Source: Chloroflexota bacterium (GTDB lineage: Bacteria; Chloroflexota; Chloroflexia; Chloroflexales; Roseiflexaceae). From it: a stretch of 52,378 bases of DNA. Where the stretch lies: the NCBI GenBank assembly GCA_018969485.1, contig JAGWYG010000015.1:1-52378 (forward strand), in the 5' to 3' direction. The first letter of the stretch is position 1; every line of letters starts with the position of its first letter. Below are positions 36,749 through 45,442 of this stretch, one piece after another. The translations under genes and the position numbers were made by a program. The notes beneath the pieces were generated by a model, which worked only from the letters and a program-made list of their open reading frames with translations, was not told the DNA's origin and did not search any database.

Positions 36749-37221
36749 GCGCTGTGGTACCGGGCGCGGGCGGCCTGGCGCGCTCCCGCCCGGTCAACCC
36801 GCGCGCCGTGGTGAACGGCCGCGTCCCGGTCGGCACGTGCTGCCCGAGCGGCCTGGCGAGGGGAGGTGGCGATGCACATCAGGTCAGCACCCCGCAGCGG
36901 ATCTGGCTCCCGGTGGACGATGCCAGCCGGGCAGCGGGCCGCATTCGCACCACCCACGACGCCGCAGCCGGCGACGCCGCCATGCACCGCGCTGGGGCGC
37001 GTCGCGTCGCCATGCGGCGGCTTCTGCCGCTGACTGGCCGTACCATCCGGGCACCAGGCCCCAGCGGGCGCCCGGGCGTCGTCGCCGCCAGCGCGACTGG
37101 CCGTCCGGCGCGGGCGGCCGGGAACGCAGCGTCGCTGATGGCGGCCATGCCCCCGGCGGAAGACGCGCGCATCCATGCTATACTGCGTCGCAGGGAGAGC
37201 GATGCGGAGGACGTGCAGCAC
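36749..37221. other. 473-bp intergenic region
   Basis: Between the SDR and DedA genes. Apart from an extended -10 (TGCTATACT, 37176-37184) near the right end I see nothing: the open frames here lack start signals and have no recognisable protein. Confidence 0.4.
37176..37184 (+). promoter_or_regulatory. Extended -10 element of the DedA gene
   Basis: TGCTATACT, 38 bp before the ATG. The -35 region is not recognisable. Confidence 0.45.
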
Positions 37222-37860
37222 ATGAGCCAACTGATGGATCAGGTCGCCGGCTGGATCGAGCAGATCATCCTGGCGCTCGGCTATCCCGGGATCACCCTGG
37301 TCATGCTGATCGAGAACCTGTTCCCCCCCATTCCATCCGAGCTCGTCATGCCATTTGCCGGGTTTCTCGTCGCCGACGGGAAGCTCGACTTCGCAGGCAT
37401 CGTCGTCGCCGGAACGCTCGGCTCGGTACTCGGGGCACTGGCGTTGTACTACATCGGCCTCTGGGGTGGCGAAGCCGTGCTGCGCCCGTTCATCCGCCGC
37501 TTTGGCCGCTGGTTCATGACCAGCGAGGACGATCTCGATCGGGCGATCGGCACATTCGAGCGCTACGGCGAGGTGATGGTCTTCGTCGGGCGGCTCATCC
37601 CGATCATCCGCAGCCTGATCTCGCTGCCGGCGGGCATGCAGCGCATGGCGCTGCCGAAGTTCCTGCTATTCACCACCATCGGTTCGGCGCTCTGGACGAC
37701 GCTGCTGTCGTATGCCGGGCTGGTCCTCGGCCAGAACTGGGAGCAGGTGCTCGGCATCATCGAGAGCTACCAGCGCGTCGTCGCCGTGATCCTGGTGATC
37801 GCCGTGCTCGGCTTCTTCGCCTGGAAGCTGCGCCAGCGCCAGGCGACGCGCAGCGCCTGA
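37222..37860 (+). CDS. DedA/SNARE-associated (VTT) family membrane protein
   Basis: A 212-residue inner-membrane protein of the DedA family, linked to undecaprenyl-phosphate or lipid flipping and to membrane potential. ENLFPPIPSELVMPFAGFLV (about 29-48) matches the re-entrant helix motif with its Glu and double Pro, and FVGRLIPIIRSLISLPAGMQRM (about 121-142) the second, with Arg residues. Further hydrophobic helices follow, ending in a basic tail. ATG 37222 has GGAGG 11 nt upstream; GTG 37213 is an alternative. Its stop is 3 bp from the clpS stop (convergent). Confidence 0.88.
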   Translation: MSQLMDQVAGWIEQIILALGYPGITLVMLIENLFPPIPSELVMPFAGFLVADGKLDFAGIVVAGTLGSVLGALALYYIGLWGGEAVLRPFIRRFGRWFMTSEDDLDRAIGTFERYGEVMVFVGRLIPIIRSLISLPAGMQRMALPKFLLFTTIGSALWTTLLSYAGLVLGQNWEQVLGIIESYQRVVAVILVIAVLGFFAWKLRQRQATRSA

Positions 37861-37863
37861 CAA

Positions 37864-38187
37864 TCATGCGTCGGGCTCGAGGTAGAACGAGAGCGGATAC
37901 CCCGCCTCGCGCGCGGCGTCGTGGGCACGATACACCCGGTCGCGCGCTTCTTCGTAGGGGTACACGGCGACCAGCGCGCGACCGCTGGTGTGTGCCGTCA
38001 GCATCACATCGACCGCACGCTCGATCGTCAGCTCGAAGATCGCGCACAGCACCAGGGTGACGAAATCCATCGGCGTGACGTCGTCATTCTCGATGATCAC
38101 CCGGTACGGCCGTGCCAGCTCGTCATCACTGGCGACCAGGTACTGTGTCGTACTGACGACCTCGGTCTCGGGCGTCGGCAGGCTCAT
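37864..38187 (-). CDS. clpS: ATP-dependent Clp protease adaptor ClpS-like
   Basis: A 107-residue ClpS-type protein, the adaptor that delivers N-degron substrates to ClpA/ClpC. The core reads YRVIIENDDVTPMDFVTLVL (about 28-47), with the Asn-Asp-Asp and M/F of the N-degron pocket, and ends GYPLSFYLEP. It is translated from an ATGA overlap with the mevalonate decarboxylase gene. No clp ATPase is in the window. Confidence 0.88.
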   Translation of the reverse strand: MSLPTPETEVVSTTQYLVASDDELARPYRVIIENDDVTPMDFVTLVLCAIFELTIERAVDVMLTAHTSGRALVAVYPYEEARDRVYRAHDAAREAGYPLSFYLEPDA

Positions 38188-39389
38188 CGCACGACTCCCG
38201 AGCCAGGTGTGCCGGGATCAATCCCCAGTTCGGCGCAGGCGAGCGCGTCGGGGACCAGTGCGGCGGGGCCGGCCGGCTGGCCGGTCACCGCCTCGAGGCC
38301 GGCGTCGAGCGCCGCGATCCGCTGTGTCAGCGCCTCGGCGCCGGCGGCGTCACACAGGAACACCGCCGTCGGCCCGGTGTCAGTCGAGCAGTACACCGCA
38401 TGGCCTTCGGCGCGGAGCTGGTTGCACAGACGGAACAGCGTGATGTTGACCGGCTCCCAGCCGAACAGCTTGTGGGCATCGCCCCCCGACATCGTGATGC
38501 CATGCAGCCGGATGCTGTCGATCTCGGCCCAGCGCCCCAGTGTCTGCCAATCGCCGGCGCGCGCCGCCGCGAGGCACGCCAGCACCTCGTCGGCACGGCT
38601 GTGCATCCAGGCGCGGAACAGGCTGCTGTGCGGCGCATCGCGATGCGCTTCCTCGGTCTGCAATGCCACCGCCGAGTCGATTGGCACCGTCACCAGGCGC
38701 AGCGCATCGAGCGCGCCGGGCGGATCCAGGCGCACGGCGAAGCTGTCCTCGTGGGCGATGCCGGGATATGACAGCCACAACGACACCCCGCCGGCGGCGC
38801 TGCGGCAGCCCGAGCCAGCCAGCAAGCGCGCGATGCTGCTGACGAAACGGGCATTGGCTGCCGCCGCCGGGCCGAACAGCGCGGCAATCGCTGCCAGCGC
38901 CAGCGCCGCCGATGCCGACGCGCTGGTGCCGAGGCCCTTGCCGACCCGGCTCGCGCGCACGACGTTATGCGACACGACATGGGCGTGCGTCGTGACGCCA
39001 GCGATGGCCCGCAGCACATCCAGGCTACGGACGACGCGGGCCAGTTCGCGGCCGGTGGCGCGCCGCCCGCCGATCACCAGCGTATCATGCGCCAGATGTG
39101 GATCAAAGGCCACCCGGGTGAGCGTCGATCCCGCATCGTTGCAGACCGAGACGCTCGGCAGAAACGCGATGCGCCAGTCCCAGTCGCTCATGCCGTGATA
39201 TTTCAGAATGCCCTGCATCGGATACGCCCGCGCTGCCGCGACGCCTGCCGGCGCGACGGACGTGAGCCGCGTCGGATATGCTGGCCAGGCGATGTCGCAC
39301 TGGTGCAATGCGGTCAGCACGCGCTGATGCTGTTCGGCCATCACTGCCGCATCGGCAGCAAACTCCGGCGGGATCGTCGTCTGCCCCAT
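38184..39389 (-). CDS. mvaD: Mevalonate 5-phosphate / diphosphomevalonate decarboxylase (GHMP family)
   Basis: A 401-residue GHMP-superfamily protein. ILKYHGMSDWDWRIAFLPSVSVCND is the N-terminal substrate region, GKGLGTSASASAALALAA the GHMP phosphate loop, and GSGCRSAAGGVSLW the Ser-Arg segment of decarboxylases. CSTDTGPTAVFLCD follows near the C-terminus. In Roseiflexus a homologue was reported to decarboxylate mevalonate 5-phosphate, so isopentenyl phosphate kinase would finish IPP synthesis; I cannot tell from sequence alone which substrate is used. ATG 39389 follows GAGG by 5-6 nt; it overlaps clpS by 4 bp. Confidence 0.82.
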   Translation of the reverse strand: MGQTTIPPEFAADAAVMAEQHQRVLTALHQCDIAWPAYPTRLTSVAPAGVAAARAYPMQGILKYHGMSDWDWRIAFLPSVSVCNDAGSTLTRVAFDPHLAHDTLVIGGRRATGRELARVVRSLDVLRAIAGVTTHAHVVSHNVVRASRVGKGLGTSASASAALALAAIAALFGPAAAANARFVSSIARLLAGSGCRSAAGGVSLWLSYPGIAHEDSFAVRLDPPGALDALRLVTVPIDSAVALQTEEAHRDAPHSSLFRAWMHSRADEVLACLAAARAGDWQTLGRWAEIDSIRLHGITMSGGDAHKLFGWEPVNITLFRLCNQLRAEGHAVYCSTDTGPTAVFLCDAAGAEALTQRIAALDAGLEAVTGQPAGPAALVPDALACAELGIDPGTPGSGVVR

Positions 39390-39500
39390 GTCATCCTCAT
39401 CCACGCGCCAGAGTGGCGCCGCCGTGGTCCGGTGTCCCGGGAACGCGACCGCCGACCGCGCCGTGCCGGCGCGTGTCGCTGCACCACGTTCCGGCTACAG

Positions 39501-39506
39501 TATAAT
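39501..39506 (+). promoter_or_regulatory. -10 element (TATAAT) of the 6-phosphogluconate dehydrogenase gene
   Basis: A perfect TATAAT 107 bp before the ATG; the -35 region is poor. It lies in the 223-bp divergent gap with mvaD. Confidence 0.45.
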
Positions 39507-39612
39507 GCCTGCGCGGGGCTGTTCCGTGCGCCATCGCCGCGCCGACGGCAGGCCGCGCCGTCCATCTTCGGCGCCACGTGCGGTGGTCGGCCGTAGTGAA
39601 GGAGACAGGTTC

Positions 39613-40515
39613 ATGGATGTCGGGATCACCGGGCTCGGCCGCATGGGCGCCAACATGGCGCGCCGCTGGCTCCGCGCCGGCTATCGTGTCGTCGTGCATA
39701 ATCGCAGCCGCGGGCCGATCGACGAACTCGCCGCCGAGGGCGCCGTCGCGACATACTCGCTCGAGGAGCTCGTCGCCGGCCTCGCTGCGCCGCGCGCGAT
39801 CTGGATCATGCTCCCCGCCGGCGACGTCACCGAGCGCGCGATCGACACGCTGATCGGCCTGCTCGAGCCGGGCGACACCATCATCGACAGCGGCAACACC
39901 AATTTCAACGATGACATTCGCCGCGCCCGCCGGCTGGCCGAGCACCAGATCCACTACATCGACCAAGGCACGTCGGGCGGCATCTGGGGCCTCGAGAATG
40001 GCTACTGCCTGATGGTCGGCGGCACCGCCGAGGCGGTCAGCCGCCTCGAGCCGGCGTTCCGCACGCTGGCGCCGGAAGATGGCTACCTGCACTGCGGCCC
40101 GGTGGGGAGCGGCCATTTCGTGAAGATGGTGCACAACGGCGTCGAGTATGGCATGATGCAGGCATATGCCGAGGGCTTCGAGATCATGCGGGCGAAGACC
40201 GACTTCAATCTCGACATGCACGCCATTGCGGCGGTGTGGAACCACGGCAGCGTCGTGCGCTCATGGCTGCTCGAGCTTGCCGAGGAGGCCTTCCGCCAGG
40301 ACCCCGACCTGGCGACGATCAAGGGGTATGTCCAGGACAGCGGCGAGGGTCGCTGGACGATCCAGACGGCGATCGAACTGGATGTGCCGGCGCCTGTGAT
40401 CACGGCATCGCTGTTCGAGCGCTTCCACTCGCGTCAGGACGAATCCTACGCCGCCAAGGTGCTCGCCGCGCTGCGCAAGGGCTTCGGCGGGCATGCGGTG
40501 AAGTCGACCGAGTGA
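39613..40515 (+). CDS. gnd: 6-phosphogluconate dehydrogenase, decarboxylating (short GntZ type)
   Basis: Oxidatively decarboxylates 6-phosphogluconate to ribulose 5-phosphate. The 300-residue length is that of the short, often NAD-dependent form (about 300) rather than the 470-residue one. GLGRMGANMARRWL (7-20), DSGNTNFNDDIRRARRL, DQGTSGGIWGLENGYCLMVGG and HCGPVGSGHFVKMVHNGVEYGMMQAY are diagnostic. GGAGA precedes the ATG. The open frame runs back upstream but that part does not match the family. It ends at a bidirectional hairpin opposite etfA. Confidence 0.93.
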   Translation: MDVGITGLGRMGANMARRWLRAGYRVVVHNRSRGPIDELAAEGAVATYSLEELVAGLAAPRAIWIMLPAGDVTERAIDTLIGLLEPGDTIIDSGNTNFNDDIRRARRLAEHQIHYIDQGTSGGIWGLENGYCLMVGGTAEAVSRLEPAFRTLAPEDGYLHCGPVGSGHFVKMVHNGVEYGMMQAYAEGFEIMRAKTDFNLDMHAIAAVWNHGSVVRSWLLELAEEAFRQDPDLATIKGYVQDSGEGRWTIQTAIELDVPAPVITASLFERFHSRQDESYAAKVLAALRKGFGGHAVKSTE

Positions 40516-40585
40516 CGCCCTGTGCCGCCACCCGCGAGCGATGGGCGCTGGCGTGCCCGGCGACCTGCCATATCGCAACGCTCCA

Positions 40586-40619
40586 CCGTGCAGCATCCGC
40601 AACGGCGGACGCTGCACGG
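40586..40619. terminator. Bidirectional hairpin between gnd and etfA
   Basis: Arms 40586-40600 and 40605-40619 form a 15-bp stem with one mismatch around loop AACG, midway between convergent stops. No T-run on either side. Confidence 0.6.
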
Positions 40620-40636
40620 CGCTGGGCGCGGCCGCC

Positions 40637-41608
40637 TCAGCGGCGCGCCTCGAGCTCGGCGACCAGCAGCGGGATGATCTCGTGCACATCGCCGACGATG
40701 CCGTAGGTTGCGACGCGGAAGATCGGCGCGGCGGCGTCCTTGTTGATCGCCACGATGACCCGCGACGAGCGCATGCCGGCGAGATGCTGGATGGCGCCGG
40801 AGATGCCGCAGGCCACGTACAGCTTCGGCGTGACCGTCTTGCCCGTCTGGCCGACCTGATGGTCGTATGGCACCCAGCCGGCGTCGACGATGGCGCGCGA
40901 GGCGCCCCACGCACCGCCGAATGCCGCCGCGAGGCGTGGGATGAGCGCGTGATACTGCTCGGGTGACCCCAGGCCACGCCCACCCGAGACGACGATCGCG
41001 GCATCGCCCAGGTTCACCGCACCAGCCCGGGGGCGACGGGCGATGACGCGCGTGCGTGAGGACGTGGGTGCATCGAGCGCCACCAGCGGGACGGGGCGTG
41101 CCGCGCCGGGGGATGCCTCGGCGAAGCTCTGCTTGCGCACGGCCACGACCGTCAGGCCGGTGCACGCGATGGTGCTGATCACATTGCCACCGTGCGATGG
41201 CCGCGTCACCGCCAGTTGATCACCATCGCGCCGGATATCGGTCGCCCCGGCGACATAGCCACACGCCAGATCGGCGGCCAGCGCCGCCGCGATGTCGCGC
41301 ATGCGGAACGAGGCGGCGCTCAGCACGAGCTGTGGCGCGCCGGCCGCCACCGCCGCCCGCAGCAGCGCCACCGCTGCGTCGGTCGTCGGCGCCGCAAGCT
41401 GCTCGTCCGCGCAGACATACCCGCGATCGGCGCCATAGGCGCCGCAGGCATGTGCCAGCTCGACGGCGCCCGGCCCCAGCGCGACCACCGACAGCGCGCC
41501 GCCGGCGGCATCGGCGAGGACGCGACCGTGCCCGAGCAACTCGCGCGTCTGGGCGTCGGGTGTGGCCGCATCGGCCGTGCGCGCCGCAATCACCATGATC
41601 TCGTTCAC
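40637..41608 (-). CDS. etfA: Electron transfer flavoprotein alpha subunit
   Basis: EtfA, 323 residues, takes electrons from acyl-CoA or other dehydrogenases and passes them on via FAD. The C-terminal FAD domain is intact: [35 protein letters not shown] and [38 protein letters not shown] 41608 is the start: GAGGAGGG lies a few bases upstream. It follows etfB by 10 bp. No dehydrogenase or ETF:quinone oxidoreductase is nearby. Confidence 0.93.
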   Translation of the reverse strand: MNEIMVIAARTADAATPDAQTRELLGHGRVLADAAGGALSVVALGPGAVELAHACGAYGADRGYVCADEQLAAPTTDAAVALLRAAVAAGAPQLVLSAASFRMRDIAAALAADLACGYVAGATDIRRDGDQLAVTRPSHGGNVISTIACTGLTVVAVRKQSFAEASPGAARPVPLVALDAPTSSRTRVIARRPRAGAVNLGDAAIVVSGGRGLGSPEQYHALIPRLAAAFGGAWGASRAIVDAGWVPYDHQVGQTGKTVTPKLYVACGISGAIQHLAGMRSSRVIVAINKDAAAPIFRVATYGIVGDVHEIIPLLVAELEARR

Positions 41609-41618
41609 GGGACCCTCC

Positions 41619-42386
41619 TCACAATACCTGTGCGTCACGCAGGCGATCCACCAGCGTGCGCACCTGTGTCGCCGCATCGCCGGCCAGCAGTTCGCTCGCC
41701 GGGCGTGCCGCCGGCGGCACGCGGCGCACGACGCGTGTAGCCGGGGTGGGCGGCGCCATCCCCAGTTCCGCCAGCGTCAGCGTCGGGATCGGTGCACGCG
41801 CCACGCGCCGGATGCGGACCAGCGAGGGATACCGCGGCTCGTTGATGCCCTTGACCACCGACAGCACCGCCGGCAGCTGTACCTCGAGCTGTTCGACTTC
41901 GTCCTCGAGATGGCGCTCGACCTGCGCCGTGGCAGCATCGAGATGCTGGATCGCGCCGACATATGTCGCCTGGGCCCATCCCAGCGCGCGCGCCAGCGCC
42001 GGCACAAACGCACCGGTCTCGTCGTCGGTCGAATTGCGACCGCAGAACACCAGACCGACATCGCCGATGCGCCGGATGGCGGCGGCGGCAACCTGTGCGG
42101 TCGCATGCGCGTCGAGCTCGGCGCATGCGGCATCATGGATCAACATCGCGTCGTTCGCGCCCATCGCCAGCGCCCGACGCATGGAGTCGCTCCAGCCGGG
42201 ATCGCCGATCGACAGTACGGTGACATTGGCGCCGAGCCGCTCACCCCAGAGCAGCGCCTCCTCAATGGCGTATTCGTCGAACAGGCTGATGATTGGCTCG
42301 ATGCCACTGGCATCGACCGCATGATCAGCGGCAATGCGCACACTATTCTGCTGTGGCACCTGCTTCAGACAGACCACAAGATTCAT
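41619..42386 (-). CDS. etfB: Electron transfer flavoprotein beta subunit
   Basis: EtfB, 255 residues, partner of EtfA. N-terminal [12 protein letters not shown], the [16 protein letters not shown] segment, [24 protein letters not shown] and the C-terminal [24 protein letters not shown] are typical. ATG 42386 has AAGGAG; the open frame runs 228 codons upstream but without support. An extended -10 (TGGTATACT, 42430-42438) lies 44 bp upstream. Confidence 0.94.
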   Translation of the reverse strand: MNLVVCLKQVPQQNSVRIAADHAVDASGIEPIISLFDEYAIEEALLWGERLGANVTVLSIGDPGWSDSMRRALAMGANDAMLIHDAACAELDAHATAQVAAAAIRRIGDVGLVFCGRNSTDDETGAFVPALARALGWAQATYVGAIQHLDAATAQVERHLEDEVEQLEVQLPAVLSVVKGINEPRYPSLVRIRRVARAPIPTLTLAELGMAPPTPATRVVRRVPPAARPASELLAGDAATQVRTLVDRLRDAQVL

Positions 42387-42429
42387 CGGGGCTCCTTCCC
42401 GCCACCCACCTGCGGGGCGGCGTAGCCCC

Positions 42430-42438
42430 AGTATACCA
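42430..42438 (-). promoter_or_regulatory. Extended -10 element of the etfBA operon
   Basis: TGGTATACT on the minus strand, 44 bp before etfB. No convincing -35. Confidence 0.5.
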
Positions 42439-42501
42439 CGCGAGCCGATCGGGACACGGGCGCCGGGCTGCGCCATTGGTCCCCGCGCCGCACTGCCGCA
42501 C

Positions 42502-42530
42502 TTGACGATTTGTCGCGACCGGCGTATACT
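42502..42530 (+). promoter_or_regulatory. Promoter of the hydrolase-mgtE-GMC operon
   Basis: TTGACG (42502-42507), a 17-nt spacer and TATACT (42525-42530). It would start a transcript near 42537, about 340 nt before the first long gene, an unusually long leader. Confidence 0.65.
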
Positions 42531-42875
42531 GCCGACGTTCGGACACCTGCCCGCAGGTGCCTCCGGCGTGGCGTGCGTCGTTCGCGGCGCGAGCGCCGAC
42601 CCTGTCGGGTGCGATGGTGCAACCCCGCCAGGTGCCGGGGGAAGAGGTACGAAGGAATATGGACGCGATCCCTGGTCATTCACAGACGCGCCCTGTCGGG
42701 CCAGTGGCAGAGTGCCTGGCGTCGTCGTGCGCAGACATCGAAGCAGCGGGAGTCGCCCTGATCTGAGCGACGCCCCCGTCGCTCCTGTGCCCGCACCGAT
42801 CGCCACACGGATCGCAGATCCACCGCAGTCGCCACGACCGGCAGCGCGCACCATGCACTCAGTCGGAGAACTGGC
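42531..42875 (+). other. 345-nt leader region, possibly a structured RNA
   Basis: The transcribed leader ahead of the pseudo-hydrolase-mgtE genes. It has several short stems: CACCTG with CAGGTG around 42545-42560, GGGT with ACCC around a GATGGT loop near 42608-42625, CCCC with GGGG after it, and the sequence CCCTGTCGGG twice (42600-42609 and 42691-42700). A short ORF begins at 42659. I could not match it to the M-box, fluoride, cobalamin or SRP RNA consensus from memory. Confidence 0.35.
42659..42766 (+). CDS. Possible 35-residue small protein or leader peptide
   Basis: Starts MDAIPGHSQT, with AAGGA close upstream of the ATG, and ends in a hydrophobic AAGVALI. Two cysteines sit four residues apart plus one (AECLASSCADIEA). 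It lies in the leader of the mgtE operon behind a strong promoter. It has no recognised family; a chance frame in GC-rich DNA is quite possible. Confidence 0.25.
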   Translation: MDAIPGHSQTRPVGPVAECLASSCADIEAAGVALI

Positions 42876-43604
42876 ATGAGCGTTGTATCGTTGCGTTCGC
42901 CCGCGACCGCGCGGCGCGCCTCGGCGGTCTATTGTGCGGTCTATGGCAGTGGCGCGCCACTGGTGATGCTGCACGGCATCGGCAGCAGCGGCGTGATGTT
43001 TCAACCACTCATCGACGAATTCTGTAGCAGACACCAGATCATCGTCCCGGATCTGCGGGGCCATGGACACAGCCGGCGGCTGCCGGCCGCCGACAGCATC
43101 GAGCGGCTCGCCGATGACGTGAGCGACGTCCTCGCGTTGCTACGATGCGGCCCCTGCACGGTCATCGGCCATGCGGAAGGGGCAGCAGTCGCACTGCAAC
43201 TTGCACGGCAGCAGCCGGCGGCGGTCGATGGGCTGATCCTGCTCGAGCCGCGGCTGACGGTCGAGCGCGAGCGGGCCGGCGGCGTCAGCGGCATGCTGCG
43301 TGCGCTCGTCGGCAGCCAGGCGGTCGGTGCGCCGCTGGCAGCATCGGCGACGGCGCTGCTCGGGCGGTTTGCGTGCCGCGAGTGGATCAGCGCCATTCGC
43401 CAGCCGGTGCTGTCGGTCGCGCGCGTCGACGCCGGCACGACCGGGCGGGCGCTGATCCGTCAGTTGCGCCGTCGCGACGATCTGGTCATCGCCGCCGGCG
43501 AGGCAGTGCTGACGCCGCCGAACCGGCGGCTGGTGGCGGCGATGCGCGCCTGGCTCGGCCGGGGAGCGGCCACCGCGCCGACGGAGAACAGCGAGGCGCA
43601 GTGA
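42876..43604 (+). CDS. Alpha/beta-hydrolase-fold protein lacking the nucleophile
   Basis: A 242-residue alpha/beta hydrolase homologue. The oxyanion-side HG motif (MLHGIGSSG, 32-39) and PDLRGHGHS (58-66) are normal, but the nucleophile elbow reads VIGHAEGAAVA: the Ser of G-x-S-x-G is Ala100 (codon GCG, one base from Ser TCG). The usual Asp segment (PVLxxxGxxD) reads QPVLSVARVDAGT, and no catalytic His motif is visible at the end. It is therefore probably non-catalytic, a scaffold or ligand sensor. The ATG has GGAG 8 nt upstream; the stop overlaps mgtE (TGATG), so the two are coupled. Function unknown. Confidence 0.72.
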   Translation: MSVVSLRSPATARRASAVYCAVYGSGAPLVMLHGIGSSGVMFQPLIDEFCSRHQIIVPDLRGHGHSRRLPAADSIERLADDVSDVLALLRCGPCTVIGHAEGAAVALQLARQQPAAVDGLILLEPRLTVERERAGGVSGMLRALVGSQAVGAPLAASATALLGRFACREWISAIRQPVLSVARVDAGTTGRALIRQLRRRDDLVIAAGEAVLTPPNRRLVAAMRAWLGRGAATAPTENSEAQ

Positions 43605-44971
43605 TGACCAGCCCGACGGTCGATCTCGAGGCGCTCGAAACGCAGGTTCGCACCGCGCTCGAGCATGGTGAGCCGGCGGCGCTGAAGGTGCTGCTGCGGC
43701 AATACCACCCGGCCGACATCGCCGACGTCATCGATCGGCTCGACGACGCCGACCAACTGCGGGTCTTCCGCGCGCTCGACGTGCTGCGTGCGGCCGACGT
43801 GCTCAACGAGGCCAGCGCCGATGCGGCGCGCGAGATCATCACCAGCCTGCCGTCGGACGAAGCGGCCGGGCTGCTCGGGCAACTCTCGGCCGACGATGCG
43901 GTCGCCATCCTCACCGAGGATGTCCCGGAGCGCCGCGACGAACTGCTGGCGGCGATGCGGCCGGACGACGCTGCCGACATTCGCGAGTTGCTCAGCTATC
44001 CGCCGCAGAGCGCCGGCCGGTTGATGGTGCAGGAATACGTGCGCATCCGGCCCGACGAATCGGTCGGTCATGCACTCGATCTGGTGCGTGAGGTCGGTGC
44101 CGAACTCGGCTCGCTCAGCTATCTGTACGTCATCGACCGCAGCCAGCGGCTGGTCGGCGTCGTCTCGCTCCGCGAACTGGTGATTGCGCCATCGGCGCAG
44201 CAGATCGGCGCGATCATGCAGCCGCGCCTGATCACCGTCGGCCCCGAGACCGACCAGGAGGAGGTAGCGCAGCTGGTGGCGCGCTACGACCTCGGCGCCG
44301 TGCCGGTAGTCGACGCCGACCGGCGCATGCTGGGCATCGTCACGGTCGACGACGTGATCGACATCCTGGTCGAGGAGCACAACGAGGACACGCTGCGCTT
44401 CGCCGCCGTCGAGCAAGGCCAGGCCGACGAGAGCTACTTCACCGTCCCGATCGCCACGGTCGTCCGGCGGCGCGTGGTATGGCTGCTGCTGCTGTTCGTC
44501 GGCGGCTCGCTGACTGCGAATGTGCTCGGCCTGTTCGAACAGCAGCTACACGAAGTCGTGGCGCTGACGTTCTTCATTCCGCTGCTGATCGGCACGGGGG
44601 GCAACACCGGCGCCCAGACGGTCTCGACGCTGATCCGTGCGATGGCGATGCGTGAGGTAGGCCCACGCGACGTGTGGCGCGTCATCCGCCGTGAATGCAT
44701 CACCGGGATGGTGCTCGGGGCCGGCCTGGGCGTGGTGGCGCTCGGCCGCGTCCTGGTCAGCGGGCAGTGGTTTGACCTGGCGCTGACGGTAGCGCTGTCG
44801 GTGGTGGCGATCTGCTGCTGGGCAAATGTCATCGGCGCGCTGGTGCCGCTGGTGGCGCGCCGCCTCGGCATCGACCCGGCGCTGGTCTCGGCGCCGCTGA
44901 TCACGACGCTGGTCGATGCGACGGGCCTGGCGATCTATCTGCTGATCGCACGCATGTTGCTGGGGATCTGA
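43604..44971 (+). CDS. mgtE: Magnesium transporter MgtE
   Basis: A 455-residue Mg2+ channel. In order: the N-domain superhelix with repeated short helices (residues about 10-130), two CBS domains (about 140-255; SLRELVIAP and TVDDVIDILVEEHNEDTLR) that sense cytosolic Mg2+, a connecting helix, and five membrane helices with the pore signature GTGGNTGAQT near 345. The start overlaps the hydrolase-like gene by one base; this pairing is not standard for mgtE. A Gly/Glu-rich Shine-Dalgarno is weak (GAGG). Its stop is followed after 17 bp by the next gene. Confidence 0.95.
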   Translation: MTSPTVDLEALETQVRTALEHGEPAALKVLLRQYHPADIADVIDRLDDADQLRVFRALDVLRAADVLNEASADAAREIITSLPSDEAAGLLGQLSADDAVAILTEDVPERRDELLAAMRPDDAADIRELLSYPPQSAGRLMVQEYVRIRPDESVGHALDLVREVGAELGSLSYLYVIDRSQRLVGVVSLRELVIAPSAQQIGAIMQPRLITVGPETDQEEVAQLVARYDLGAVPVVDADRRMLGIVTVDDVIDILVEEHNEDTLRFAAVEQGQADESYFTVPIATVVRRRVVWLLLLFVGGSLTANVLGLFEQQLHEVVALTFFIPLLIGTGGNTGAQTVSTLIRAMAMREVGPRDVWRVIRRECITGMVLGAGLGVVALGRVLVSGQWFDLALTVALSVVAICCWANVIGALVPLVARRLGIDPALVSAPLITTLVDATGLAIYLLIARMLLGI

Positions 44972-44988
44972 CGCACGAGGGGGGAGCG

Positions 44989-45438
44989 ATGGCGGCACAC
45001 GACGAGGTGACGACGCGCCTGGCGCTGGTGCTGGGCGATGCGGCGGTGGTGACGCTGCGCAGCGTGCTGGAGCGACTCATTCCCGACGATGACTGGCCGG
45101 GCGGCTGGCGGGCGGGGTGTGGTGCCTATCTGGCGCGGCAGTTCGCTGGCGATCTGGCCGACTGGGTGCCACGCTATCGGGCCGGGCTGGCCGCGCTCGA
45201 CGCCGAGGCGCGGCTGCGCCATGCGTGTGCGTTCGCCGACCTCGCGGCCGATGCGGCCGATGCGCTGCTGCGCGACATCGAGCGTGGCGTCACCCGGGCC
45301 GACTGGCCGATCGACGCCGCCGCCTTCTTCGCCGGTGCCGTCGATCATGCCGCCGAAGGATTCTACAGTGATCCGGCGAATGGCGGCAATCATGCCGGCA
45401 TCGCGTGGCAGATGGTCGGATTTGTGGTGACGGGGTGA
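44989..45438 (+). CDS. Gluconate 2-dehydrogenase subunit 3 family protein
   Basis: A 149-residue small subunit. FFAGAVDHAAEGFYSDPANGGNHAGIAWQMVGF (about 111-143) is the family signature that ends most such subunits. Members accompany GMC-type dehydrogenases and usually carry a Tat signal; none is present here. A strong GGGGGGAG precedes the ATG. The following GMC gene starts four bases after its stop, so the two probably form a heterodimer. Confidence 0.8.
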   Translation: MAAHDEVTTRLALVLGDAAVVTLRSVLERLIPDDDWPGGWRAGCGAYLARQFAGDLADWVPRYRAGLAALDAEARLRHACAFADLAADAADALLRDIERGVTRADWPIDAAAFFAGAVDHAAEGFYSDPANGGNHAGIAWQMVGFVVTG

Positions 45439-45442
45439 ACCG

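Noticed and set aside
36749-37221. Long in-frame region upstream of DedA as part of that protein
   Set aside because: The conserved protein begins at 37222; the upstream codons look like non-coding high-GC DNA and a promoter lies within them.
42531-42700. M-box, fluoride, glutamine-type riboswitch or SRP RNA in the mgtE leader
   Set aside because: Short look-alike strings (GATGG, GAAGGAA, CCCCGCCAGG) occur, but the core conserved parts and pairing of each class are not there.
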